Under the pieces are notes generated by a model. The model did not search any database and had not been told where the DNA came from. It saw only the letters and a list, made by a program, of their open reading frames with translations. The translations under genes and the position numbers were made by a program. This document shows positions 16,722-24,853 of a DNA stretch of 64,000 nucleotides, one piece after another (the first letter of the stretch is position 1; each line of letters starts with the position of its first letter). The stretch is from contig JADJNS010000004.1 of the NCBI GenBank assembly GCA_016714225.1, positions 310,001 to 374,000 of the forward strand. Reading direction: 5' to 3'. The stretch is from Archangiaceae bacterium (GTDB lineage: Bacteria; Myxococcota; Myxococcia; Myxococcales; Myxococcaceae).

Positions 16722-18173
16722 TCACCGCGGCAACCGCACGATGAACGTGGTGCCCACCCCGACCGCGCTCTGCACCGAAATGCTGCCCCCATGCGCCTCG
16801 ACGATGCTCTTGCTGATGTGAAGCCCCAGCCCGGTACCGACGCCGGTCGGCTTGGTGGTGAAGAACGGCTGAAACAGCCGCGCCAGCACCTCGGCCGTCA
16901 TGCCCGGCCCGTCGTCGCTCACCTCGGCGACTGCCACGCTGCCCTCGTCGCGCAAGGTGACCTTCACCTGCCCGCCGCCGGGGCGATCTCCGATCGCCTG
17001 GGCGGCGTTGAGAAACAGATTCAGAAACACCTGCGCCAATCGCTGCCCCTGGCCGACCAGCGGCGCAACCGCCTGCAGCTCGGCCGACAGCTTCGCCTGG
17101 GTGCGCAGCGACGGGGCCGCCATGCGCACCGCCCCCTCGATCTCCCGCTTCAGGTCGACCGGCCCCTGCGTCTCGCTGTCTCGCGACATGCCCTTCAAGT
17201 CGGCCACGATGGTGCGAATGCGCTGCAGCCCCTCGACCAGGTCGTCGAGCATCTCCTTCACCACCGGTGAGGCGCTGTCTCCCAGCTCGGCGCTGAGCTG
17301 CTCGTGGTTGGTGAACATGTACGCCAGCGGGTTGTTGATTTCGTGCGCCACGCTCGCCGCCAGCACGCCCATCGAGATCAGCCGGTCGGTCATCACCAGC
17401 TTGGCCTCGGTGCGCAGCCGATCGGTGAGATCTTTCAGCGTGGTCAGGCTGGCCGGCTGGCCGTGATAGCGAATGGGCAGCGTCGACACCTCGAGCTCGA
17501 GCAGGGTGCCGTCGAAGCGCCGGGCGTGGATCATCAGCGGAGGGGTCGGCTGGCCGGACAAGCCGTCGCGAATCGCCGTTCGCAGCAGCTCGGCCTGCTC
17601 GGGCGTGGTGAGCTCGAACAGCGAGCGGCCCAGCAGCCGGCCGGCGTCAGGCAGCGCGAAGGTCTTGAGCAGCGGCGGGTTCACCTTGAGCACCACCCCC
17701 TCGCGGTGCACCAGCATCGGGTCGGGCAGGTGGTCGAGCAGGTGATCCAACGTGTCGCTCGAGGCCTGCTCGATCTGCTTGTCGCGCTGCCGCCGCGCGG
17801 TCTCGGTGCGGCTCTTCTCGACCGCCTCTTGCAGCGGCCCCAGCAGATCATCGCCCTTGCGCACCCAGGCGGCGGCGCCCAGCTGCATCGCCGCCACCGC
17901 CGGCTGTGCCTCGTTCTGCTCGGTGAGCACCACGATCGGCACTTCCGGCACGACCTCTTTCAGCTCCCGAATGGTCTCGAGGCCGCTGCGCCGCGGCATC
18001 GAGAGGTCGCACACGATCGCGTCGAGCCGTGAGGCCAGGGCACGCTCGACACCCACATCGCCGTCGAGCGCCGAGTCGACCGTGAAGCCGGCCAGCTCGA
18101 GCTGCTCGCGCACCAGCTGCTGCACCAGCGGTGAGTCGTCGATCACCAGCACATGCCTGGGCAGCACCGACAT
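16722..18173 (-). CDS. Hybrid sensor histidine kinase (REC-PAS-HisKA-HATPase)
   Basis: A soluble two-component kinase. An N-terminal receiver (acidic pair in VLVIDDSPLVQQ, phospho-Asp in AIVCDLSMPRRSG) is followed by a short coiled region, a PAS domain (LDHLPDPMLVHREGVVLKVN) and a HisKA dimer domain with phospho-His in SVAHEINNPLAYM. The ATPase domain has N box QVFLNLFLNAAQA, G1 VSDDGPGM and G2 GVGTGLGLHISKSIVEAHGG. No membrane segment is present. A receiver at the N terminus means another kinase may switch it on. Start chosen at 18173 (MSVLPRHVLVIDD); an upstream in-frame ATG at 18194 would add seven residues. No dedicated response regulator is adjacent. Confidence 0.9.
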   Translation of the reverse strand: MSVLPRHVLVIDDSPLVQQLVREQLELAGFTVDSALDGDVGVERALASRLDAIVCDLSMPRRSGLETIRELKEVVPEVPIVVLTEQNEAQPAVAAMQLGAAAWVRKGDDLLGPLQEAVEKSRTETARRQRDKQIEQASSDTLDHLLDHLPDPMLVHREGVVLKVNPPLLKTFALPDAGRLLGRSLFELTTPEQAELLRTAIRDGLSGQPTPPLMIHARRFDGTLLELEVSTLPIRYHGQPASLTTLKDLTDRLRTEAKLVMTDRLISMGVLAASVAHEINNPLAYMFTNHEQLSAELGDSASPVVKEMLDDLVEGLQRIRTIVADLKGMSRDSETQGPVDLKREIEGAVRMAAPSLRTQAKLSAELQAVAPLVGQGQRLAQVFLNLFLNAAQAIGDRPGGGQVKVTLRDEGSVAVAEVSDDGPGMTAEVLARLFQPFFTTKPTGVGTGLGLHISKSIVEAHGGSISVQSAVGVGTTFIVRLPR

Positions 18174-18311
18174 CGGTTCACCGCATCCATGCACCCGGTG
18201 CGCCGGGCGCTGAGCCCCCGAAATCGCGTGGCCGGGGGTGGGTCATTCTTCACGCCCGGGTGACACAAAGCGGCGCGGGTGCGCAGGGCGTCGTACACTT
18301 CCGCCCTCCCG

Positions 18312-19517
18312 ATGGCCGACCTGGCTTCGACCGAGCGCGCGCTCGCCGACGAGCGGCAGCACATGGCCAAGCGCCTGCGCGCGGTGCGGCTGATCGGCGC
18401 GTCGCTGTGGGTGGCGAGCGTGCTGGCTGCCGCCGACTCCACCGACGAGCTGAAGCGCCACGCGCTCGCCCCGTTCGCCTACCTGGTGATCGCCGCCGCC
18501 ACGGTGGTCGCCGCGTCGGTGTGGAAGTCGCGGCCCAAGCCATGGGCGCTGTGGGTGGTGCCGCTGGTCGACGTGCCGGTGGTGCTGCTCATCGAGTACA
18601 GCCGGGTTCAGGGGTCCGAGCAGGCGCTCGCCAACGCCGAGTACGCGCTCGGGCTGTTCGCCTTCATGGTGCTGATGGCGCTGATGACGCTCAAGCGCAC
18701 GGTCATCGTCGCCACCGGGGTGATCGCGCTCCCCCTCGAGCTGTTCCTCTTGTGGGACGTGGCGCCCAACCGCGCCTGGTTCATCGGCGCCGGCGCGCTG
18801 ATGTCGATGAGCGTGTTCGCCGCGGTCTACCTCACCGCCCGCGTCACCCAGCTGGTCGCGCGCGTCTCGAACCTCGCGCGGCACTTCTCGCCCGCCATCG
18901 CCCAGGTGGTCGAGCAGGGCGTGAGCAGCACCACCGAAGAGGTGACGGTGCTGTTCAGCGACATTCGCGGCTTCACCGCGATGAGCGAGAGGCTGACCAG
19001 CGCCCAGGTGGTCGAGCAGCTCAACGTCTACCTCTCGCGCATGGTCGAGGTGATCGAGCGCCACCACGGCAACGTCGACAAGTTCATGGGCGACGGAATT
19101 CTGGCGTACTTCGGCGCGCCCCAGAAGCTGCCCGACCACGCCACCCAGGCGGTCGAGTGCGGCCTCGAGATGATCGACGCGCTGCAGGCGCTCAACGGCG
19201 AGCGCTCGCAGCAGGGCCTTGCACCCCTGCAGATCGGCATCGGCATTCACACCGGCCCCGCGCTGCTGGGCGAGATCGGCCCCGACACCCGCCAGGAGTA
19301 CACCATCATCGGCGACACCGTGAACCTCGCCTCGCGCATCGAGGGGCTCACCAAGCAGCACCAGGCGCAGCTGTTGGTCTCGCAGAGCACCCGCAAGCAG
19401 GCGCCCGGGTTCGACTACCGCGCCGCCGAGCCGGTCAACGTGAAGGGCAAGAGCGAACCGGTCGCCACCTTCGTGCCGGGCCGCTCTACCGCGGCGTCCA
19501 CGGTGACGCTCGCCTGA
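18312..19517 (+). CDS. Membrane-bound class III adenylate/guanylate cyclase
   Basis: Makes cAMP (or cGMP) from the matching nucleoside triphosphate. Six hydrophobic segments span residues about 25-195, forming an MASE-like membrane sensor, followed by a cytoplasmic cyclase domain. Catalytic signatures are TVLFSDIRGFTAMSERL (first metal Asp), VDKFMGDGILAYFGAP (second metal Asp) and the transition-state Asn/Arg region IIGDTVNLASRIEGL. Base specificity is not certain from sequence, but adenylate cyclase is the commoner assignment for this architecture. I start at the ATG at 18312; an in-frame start at 18279 adds 11 unlikely residues. Divergent from the histidine kinase gene, sharing a 138-bp upstream region. 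Confidence 0.9.
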   Translation: MADLASTERALADERQHMAKRLRAVRLIGASLWVASVLAAADSTDELKRHALAPFAYLVIAAATVVAASVWKSRPKPWALWVVPLVDVPVVLLIEYSRVQGSEQALANAEYALGLFAFMVLMALMTLKRTVIVATGVIALPLELFLLWDVAPNRAWFIGAGALMSMSVFAAVYLTARVTQLVARVSNLARHFSPAIAQVVEQGVSSTTEEVTVLFSDIRGFTAMSERLTSAQVVEQLNVYLSRMVEVIERHHGNVDKFMGDGILAYFGAPQKLPDHATQAVECGLEMIDALQALNGERSQQGLAPLQIGIGIHTGPALLGEIGPDTRQEYTIIGDTVNLASRIEGLTKQHQAQLLVSQSTRKQAPGFDYRAAEPVNVKGKSEPVATFVPGRSTAASTVTLA

Positions 19518-19531
19518 GGGTCGTGGTTTAA

Positions 19532-20875
19532 GTGCCGCTGGTGCTCCCGCTGCTCCCCCTGTTGATTCTCGCGCACGGCGCCTACCCGCTCGCGTACCAG
19601 CTGCAGGAGACCCCGGGGCACCCCCAGCAGCTGGTCGCCGGCACCACCTTCGGCCTGTTGCTCTCTGACGACGACGGTCAGCGCTGGCGCTGGGTGTGTG
19701 AAGAGGCGGTCGGCTACGGCACCAACCTGAACCCCACCTGGTGGGTGTCGAGCACCGGCACGCTGCGGGGCGCTTCGTTCAAGGGCCTGTTCTCTTCGAC
19801 CGACAAAGGCTGCACCTGGTCGTCGGCGCCCGAGTTCGCCGATCTGCCCGACGGAGGCCAGGGCACCGGCGTCGCCGACCTCTACGGTGACGCCACCGCG
19901 CTCTTCGCGGTGACCGGCAAGTACGGCGTCACCAACAAGGTGTGGCGATCGACCGACGAGGGCGGCACCTGGGCCGAGCTGGCGGTGAAGAGCGACTCCG
20001 AGTTCTACACCACGGTGCGCACCGCGCCCTCGCGCCCGCAGCGCGTCTACGTCGCCGCGTGGTGGTTCAAGCCGTCGCCCACCGAAGCGCTGTACGTGAG
20101 CGACAACGGCGGCGACACCTTCGAGCGCATCGACGTGAGCGCGAAGCTGCCCCAGGTAGGGGTGGGCCTCGACGGTGGCAGGGGCCTGGCGCGCGGCTCG
20201 TTCTACGTCTACGCGGTCGACCCTCGCGAGCCCGACATTCTCTACGCAGGGCTGCAACAAGACGACGACCCGCGGCATTCGTTCGTGCTCCGGAGCGGCG
20301 ATCGGGGACAGAGCTGGGCGGTGGTGCTCGACCTCGCCGACCAGCTCAACGGGGTGGTGCTGGCGCCCAACCCGATGAACCTGTGGGCTGCCACCTCGGG
20401 CAATCTCTACTTCTCGAACGACGTAGGTGACGCCTATTCGCGCTTCGTGCCGCCGACCCGGCAGACGTGCGTGTCGCGCTTCGACTCGCGGCTCTATATG
20501 TGCGGCTGGTTCGAGGTCGATGGTTTCGCCGTGGCGCGCATGTCGCTGCCCGGGGCAGCCCTCGAACCCGTGCTCACCTGGCCGCGCGTCGTCGACGTGC
20601 AGCAGTGCGGCGCGACGAGCAAGATCACCACCCTGTGCAAGGGCTTCTTCCCCGCGCTGCAGGCCACCTTCCCGGTGACGTCCGACGGTGGCCTGGGCGG
20701 CGGCAGCGGTGCCGGCGGCGGGGCGGGTGGAGCAGGGGGCTCGGGCGGTGGCGCCGACCCGTCGCCGGGCTGCCGGTGCTCGCTCGGCGGCGCCGAACTT
20801 TCGCTGACTCTCTGGCTGGTGGTCGGTAGATTGGCGAAGGCCCATGCCCTTCGTCGCCGACGAGTTCACCGGTAG
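19532..20875 (+). CDS. Secreted beta-propeller (BNR/sialidase-like repeat) protein with MYXO-CTERM-like tail
   Basis: An exported 447-residue protein: N-terminal signal MPLVLPLLPLLILAHGAYP, then repeated Asp-box-like motifs such as LSDDDGQRWRW, SSTDKGCTWSS, RSTDEGGTWAEL, VSDNGGDTFERI and RSGDRGQSWAVV, typical of BNR/VPS10-like propellers. A Gly-rich linker (about 386-406) leads to a C-terminal GCRCSLGG, a moderately hydrophobic stretch and the basic end RRRRVHR. This resembles MYXO-CTERM sorting signals (invariant Cys, membrane segment, Arg cluster), which anchor proteins at the myxobacterial surface. Substrate unknown; no catalytic residues are evident. The last 32 bases overlap the start of the downstream kinase gene. 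Confidence 0.8.
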   Translation: MPLVLPLLPLLILAHGAYPLAYQLQETPGHPQQLVAGTTFGLLLSDDDGQRWRWVCEEAVGYGTNLNPTWWVSSTGTLRGASFKGLFSSTDKGCTWSSAPEFADLPDGGQGTGVADLYGDATALFAVTGKYGVTNKVWRSTDEGGTWAELAVKSDSEFYTTVRTAPSRPQRVYVAAWWFKPSPTEALYVSDNGGDTFERIDVSAKLPQVGVGLDGGRGLARGSFYVYAVDPREPDILYAGLQQDDDPRHSFVLRSGDRGQSWAVVLDLADQLNGVVLAPNPMNLWAATSGNLYFSNDVGDAYSRFVPPTRQTCVSRFDSRLYMCGWFEVDGFAVARMSLPGAALEPVLTWPRVVDVQQCGATSKITTLCKGFFPALQATFPVTSDGGLGGGSGAGGGAGGAGGSGGGADPSPGCRCSLGGAELSLTLWLVVGRLAKAHALRRRRVHR

Positions 20876-22595
20876 GCGGTTCGGCAAGTACGAGGTGCTG
20901 TGCCGCATCGCGGTGGGCGGCATGGCCGAGATCTTTCTCGGCTTCCCGCTGGGCGGCCCGTTCGCGCTTCGCCCGGTGGTGCTCAAGCGCATCTTGTCGG
21001 ACGGGCGCGAAGATCACTCGTCGCTGCAGATGCTGATCGACGAGGCCAAGCTCACCGCCCAGCTCGCCCACGCCCACGTCGCCCAGGTGTTGGATCTCGA
21101 GGTCGACGGCGAAGACGTGATCCTGGTCATCGAGCTGATTCAGGGCGCGAACCTCGAAGAGCTCACCGAGGCCGCGACGCACCGCCGCGAGCTGTTGCCG
21201 CTGCCGTTCGTGGTCTCGGTGGTTCGCGACGCAGCGCTGGGGCTGCAGCACGCCCACGCCCACAAAGACGCCCGGGGCGCGGCGATGCCGATCATCCACC
21301 GCGACGTCACCCCGCGGAACCTGATGGTCACCTTCAAGGGCGTGGGCAAGGTGCTCGACTTCGGCATCGCCCGCGCCGTCGGCGCGTCGCGCCGCACCGT
21401 GGCCGGCATGGTGCGCGGCACCGCGGCCTACATGAGCCCCGAGCAGGCCATCGACGCCAAGGTCGACACCCGTTCTGACATCTTCTCGCTCGGCACCATC
21501 TTTCACGAGCTGCTCACCGGGCAGCGGCTGTTCGCGCGCGGCAACCCCGGCAAAGAGATGGCCGCCGTCTACGAGGCCGAGATTCCCCCGCCGTCGGCGG
21601 TAAACAAGCGCGTGCCCAAGGCGCTCGACGCCATCGTGCTGCGCGCCCTCGACCGCGCGGCGCCGCGCCGCTACCAGAGCCCGGCCGAGCTGATCGCCGA
21701 GCTCGCCGCCGCGGCGCAGGTGACCGCCTGGCCGGCCGATCGCTGCGGTCAGCTGGTGAGCGAGCTGTTCGCGCAGCGGCAGCGCGACCTTCAGGCGCTG
21801 CTCCAGCGCATTCCCGACGACGGGGTGGGGGCGGCCATCACCGACGTGAGCCGCTCGCGGCTCTCGGAAGAAGAGCTCGCCTCCGAGGCGCGCACGGTCG
21901 TCGGCCTGCCCGCCGCCGCGCCCGTCACCGAGCTGCCGCAACCTCCGGCCCCGGCGAAGCCGCACGCCTCTCCCCAGGGCGCGCGCAAGAGCGCGAAGCA
22001 CGCCGACGCGTCGGTCGCGCCCACCAAGTTCTTCACTCCCGACTTCACCCGGCCGGGCCCGCCGTCGTCGCCGTCGGTCGAGCACGTCACCGACGAAGGC
22101 CCGGTGCCGCAAGAGCTCGCCGAGTCGCAGGCCACCTGGGTGACCCAGCCCGGCCTGCCCACGGGCGCCACGCCCACCCCCTCGCGGCCTCCGCCTTCGC
22201 CGCCCACGGTGCCCGAGCGGGTGCGCCCGGCAGTGCACGGCACCGAGACCCGCCGCACCCCGCCGCGCGGCGCCGCGCGCACCGTGCTGATGGTGCTGGG
22301 CGCGGTGGCGGCGATGGTGCTCGGCGCGTCGGGCGGAGTGCTCGTCTATCGCTCGATGGCACCCCAGCGCTCGGCCGGGGTGGGGCGGGTGTCGGTGGCC
22401 ACCGATCGTCCCGCCGAGGTGCGCATGGGCGACACGGTGATGAAGGCGCCGTTCGCCGACGTCTACCTCGCCGCCGGCCACCAGACGCTCGAGGTGCGCG
22501 AGCTCGGCACCTCAGGGCCGTGGAAGAAGGTCGAGTTCGAGGTGAGCCCCGACCAGGTGACCCGGCTGCAGCTCACCCTCGACGCGGCGCACTGA
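20844..22595 (+). CDS. Membrane-anchored Ser/Thr protein kinase with PEGA-like exterior domain
   Basis: Residues about 14-280 form a Hanks-type kinase: glycine loop CRIAVGGMAEIFLG, Lys in VVLKRIL, catalytic loop HRDVTPRN, LDFGIARA and SPEQ. A long Pro/Ser/Thr-rich juxtamembrane stretch (about 340-470) precedes one transmembrane helix (TVLMVLGAVAAMVLGASGGV, about 476-495). The short exterior part, VSVATDRPAEVRMGDTVMKAPF, reads like a PEGA domain, a small beta module in bacterial surface kinases. The ATG at 20844 lies inside the 3' end of the propeller gene, so the two are translationally linked; the kinase may respond to the propeller protein or its cargo (inference). Confidence 0.92.
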   Translation: MPFVADEFTGRRFGKYEVLCRIAVGGMAEIFLGFPLGGPFALRPVVLKRILSDGREDHSSLQMLIDEAKLTAQLAHAHVAQVLDLEVDGEDVILVIELIQGANLEELTEAATHRRELLPLPFVVSVVRDAALGLQHAHAHKDARGAAMPIIHRDVTPRNLMVTFKGVGKVLDFGIARAVGASRRTVAGMVRGTAAYMSPEQAIDAKVDTRSDIFSLGTIFHELLTGQRLFARGNPGKEMAAVYEAEIPPPSAVNKRVPKALDAIVLRALDRAAPRRYQSPAELIAELAAAAQVTAWPADRCGQLVSELFAQRQRDLQALLQRIPDDGVGAAITDVSRSRLSEEELASEARTVVGLPAAAPVTELPQPPAPAKPHASPQGARKSAKHADASVAPTKFFTPDFTRPGPPSSPSVEHVTDEGPVPQELAESQATWVTQPGLPTGATPTPSRPPPSPPTVPERVRPAVHGTETRRTPPRGAARTVLMVLGAVAAMVLGASGGVLVYRSMAPQRSAGVGRVSVATDRPAEVRMGDTVMKAPFADVYLAAGHQTLEVRELGTSGPWKKVEFEVSPDQVTRLQLTLDAAH

Positions 22596-22670
22596 AGCTC
22601 TCGGGCGGCTCGAACTGAGAGGCCTTAGTTAGGTGACTTTGGGCGAGCGCCGAGACTAAACGCGCGGCCC

Positions 22671-24492
22671 ATGCACCTGCTCGCCCTGTTGATCGCCGTG
22701 GCTCCGACTCCGGCGCCTGCCGCCGCGCAGCCCGCCGGCCCGACTCCCGCCGACGCCAAGGCCTTCGTCGTCAAAGTGAACGAAGACCTGCTCAAGCTGT
22801 GGACCCGGCAATCGACCGCCGAGTGGATCAAGTCGACCTACATCACCGACGACACCGAGCGAAACGCGGCCGCGGTCGACGAAGACGTGATGCAGTACCT
22901 CGGCAACGCGGTGAAAGAGGCGGCGAAGTTTCGCACCTTGAAGGGGCTCGACCCCGACGTCGAGCGCTCGCTCAACCTCTTGCGCTTCACCCAGGTGCTG
23001 CCCGCGCCATCAGACCCGCTCAAGCGCGAAGCGCTCGCCACCATCAAGGCGCGGCTCGAAGGCGCGTACGGCAAGGGCAAGTGGTGCGGCAGAGACGACG
23101 ACGCGAAGAAAGACGACAAGAAGGCCTGCAAAGATCTGCAGGCGCTCTCTGCGGTGCTGGCCAAGGGCGGCAAGTACGACGAGCAGCTCGAGGCGTGGGA
23201 GGGCTGGCACACCATCTCGCGCGACATGCGAAAAGACTACGCCCGCCTGGTCGAGCTCTCGAACGAGGGCGCCAAGGAGTTGGGCTTTCAGAACGTGGGC
23301 GAGCTGTGGCGCGCCGGCTACGACATGAGCGCGCCCGACTTCGAGCGCGAGACCGACCGGCTGTGGAACCAGGTCAAGCCGCTCTACGACGACCTGCACT
23401 GCTACGTGCGTGCGCAGCTGTCGAAGAAGTACGGCGCCGAGAAGGTGCCGCTCAGCGGGCCCATACCCGCGCACCTGCTCGGCAACATGTGGGCGCAAGA
23501 GTGGGGCAACATCTACCCGCTGGTCGAGCCGTACAAAGGGCAGACCAGCCTCGACGTGACCGCGGCGCTGCGCCGCCAGAAGTTCGACGAGGTGAAGCTC
23601 GTGCGGCTGGGCGAGTCGTTCTTCACCTCGCTCGGCATGGACCCGCTGCCCCAGAGCTTCTGGGAGCGCTCGCAGTTCAAGAAGCCGCAAGACCGCGACG
23701 TGGTCTGCCACGCCTCTGCGTGGGACGTGACCTACTCGAACGATCTGCGCATCAAGATGTGCATCAAGATCGACGAGGAGGACCTGGTCACCGTCCACCA
23801 CGAGCTTGGTCACGACTACTACTACATGAACTACTTCAAGCTGCCGGTGCTCTTCCAGAACGGAGCGAACGACGGCTTTCACGAGGCGATCGGCGACGCG
23901 CTCACCCTGTCGATCACCCCGAGTACCTGAAGAAGCTCGGCCTCATCGGCGCAGTGCCCAGAGACGACAAGGGCCTCATCAACCTGCAGATGAAAGACGC
24001 GCTCGAGAAGATCGCCTTCCTCCCCTTCGGCCGGATGATCGATCAGTGGCGGTGGGACGTGTTCGCCGGCAAGCCTCACCCAACGAGTACAACCGCCACT
24101 GGTGGGAGCTGCGTGAGAAGTACCAGGGCATCAAGGCGCCGGGCTTGCGCAGCGAGCTCGACTTCGACCCCGGCGCGAAGTACCACATTCCCGCGAACGT
24201 GCCGTACATGCGCTACTTTCTCGCGCGCATTCTGCAGTTCCAGTTTCACCGCGCGATGTGCAAGGCCGCCGGCCACACCGGGCCGCTCTACACCTGCAGC
24301 ATCTACGGCAACCGTGAGGCCGGCGCGAAGCTCAAGGCCATGCTGGCGATGGGGTCGAGCCGACCCTGGCAAGAGGCGCTCTACGCGATGACCTCAGAGA
24401 GCCAGATGGATGCGACCGCCATTCTCGAATACTTCCAGCCGCTGTCGAAGTGGCTGAAGGAGCAGAATCGCAACTTGAGCTGCGGTTGGTGA
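22671..24492 (+). CDS. M2 family (ACE-like) zinc peptidyl-dipeptidase, frame broken twice
   Basis: Bacterial homologue of angiotensin-converting enzyme. A signal peptide (MHLLALLIAVAPTPAPAAAQ) precedes the catalytic domain; the zinc site is VHHELGHDYYY (about His377/His381) with the third ligand in GFHEAIGDALTLS. The frame breaks at 23917-23920, where a C4 run replaces the C5 needed to read on into S-I-T-P-E-Y-L-K-K, and again at about 24072-24078, before NEYNRHWWELREKYQGI, another M2 signature. With both repaired the protein is about 607 residues, a normal M2 length. The downstream blocks are conserved, so I think the breaks are sequencing indels, but a recent pseudogene cannot be excluded. 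Likely periplasmic, cleaving dipeptides from peptide C termini. Confidence 0.85.
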
Positions 24493-24504
24493 GTTTGGTA
24501 AAAA
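24475..24504 (+). promoter_or_regulatory. Candidate sigma-70 promoter for the cold-shock gene
   Basis: TTGAGC at 24475-24480 and TAAAAA at 24499-24504 are 18 bases apart, overlapping the end of the M2 peptidase gene. Start would fall near 24511, giving a leader of about 55 bases. Long leaders are usual for csp mRNAs, where they act in temperature-dependent translation. Confidence 0.45.
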
Positions 24505-24565
24505 TTCCGTCGCCCTCATCTCGAGGGAGCAGCAATCGAAACGAAACAAGGACGAAAGCAGAAAA

Positions 24566-24775
24566 ATGGCGACTGGAACTGTGAAGTGGTTCAACGATGC
24601 GAAGGGCTTTGGCTTCATCACGCAGGACGGGGGCGGTGAAGACGTGTTTTGCCATCACACGGCAATCAACATGGACGGCTTCCGCACCCTGAGCGAGGGC
24701 CAGAAGGTCGAGTTCGATGTGACCAAGGGGCCCAAGGGCCTCCAGGCGCAGAACGTACGCGCCGCCGGCAGCTGA
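24566..24775 (+). CDS. Cold-shock domain protein (CspA family)
   Basis: A 69-residue single-stranded nucleic-acid-binding protein of the OB fold. RNP1 is KGFGFITQDGG and RNP2 is VFCHHTAI; the start GTVKWFNDAKGFGF matches CspA. It probably acts as an RNA chaperone, though cold induction is not proven since many Csp proteins are constitutive. The leader is AT-rich with aaggac about 17 bases before the ATG. A candidate promoter lies at 24475-24504 and a strong intrinsic terminator at 24801-24842, so this is a monocistronic unit embedded between peptidase genes. Confidence 0.96.
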   Translation: MATGTVKWFNDAKGFGFITQDGGGEDVFCHHTAINMDGFRTLSEGQKVEFDVTKGPKGLQAQNVRAAGS

Positions 24776-24800
24776 CTTTCATCCTTGATTGGTGTCGACG

Positions 24801-24842
24801 AAGGCCCGTTTCGCGTGTAGCGAAGCGGGCCTTCAGCTTTTT
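24801..24842 (+). terminator. Intrinsic terminator after the cold-shock gene
   Basis: Bases 24801-24814 (aaggcccgtttcgc) pair with 24820-24833 (gcgaagcgggcctt): a 14-bp stem including one G-T wobble, loop gtgta, followed by cagcttttt. This is the best Rho-independent terminator in the window. It ends only about 12 bases before the proposed start of the next gene. Confidence 0.92.
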
Positions 24843-24853
24843 CAACGCAAGAG

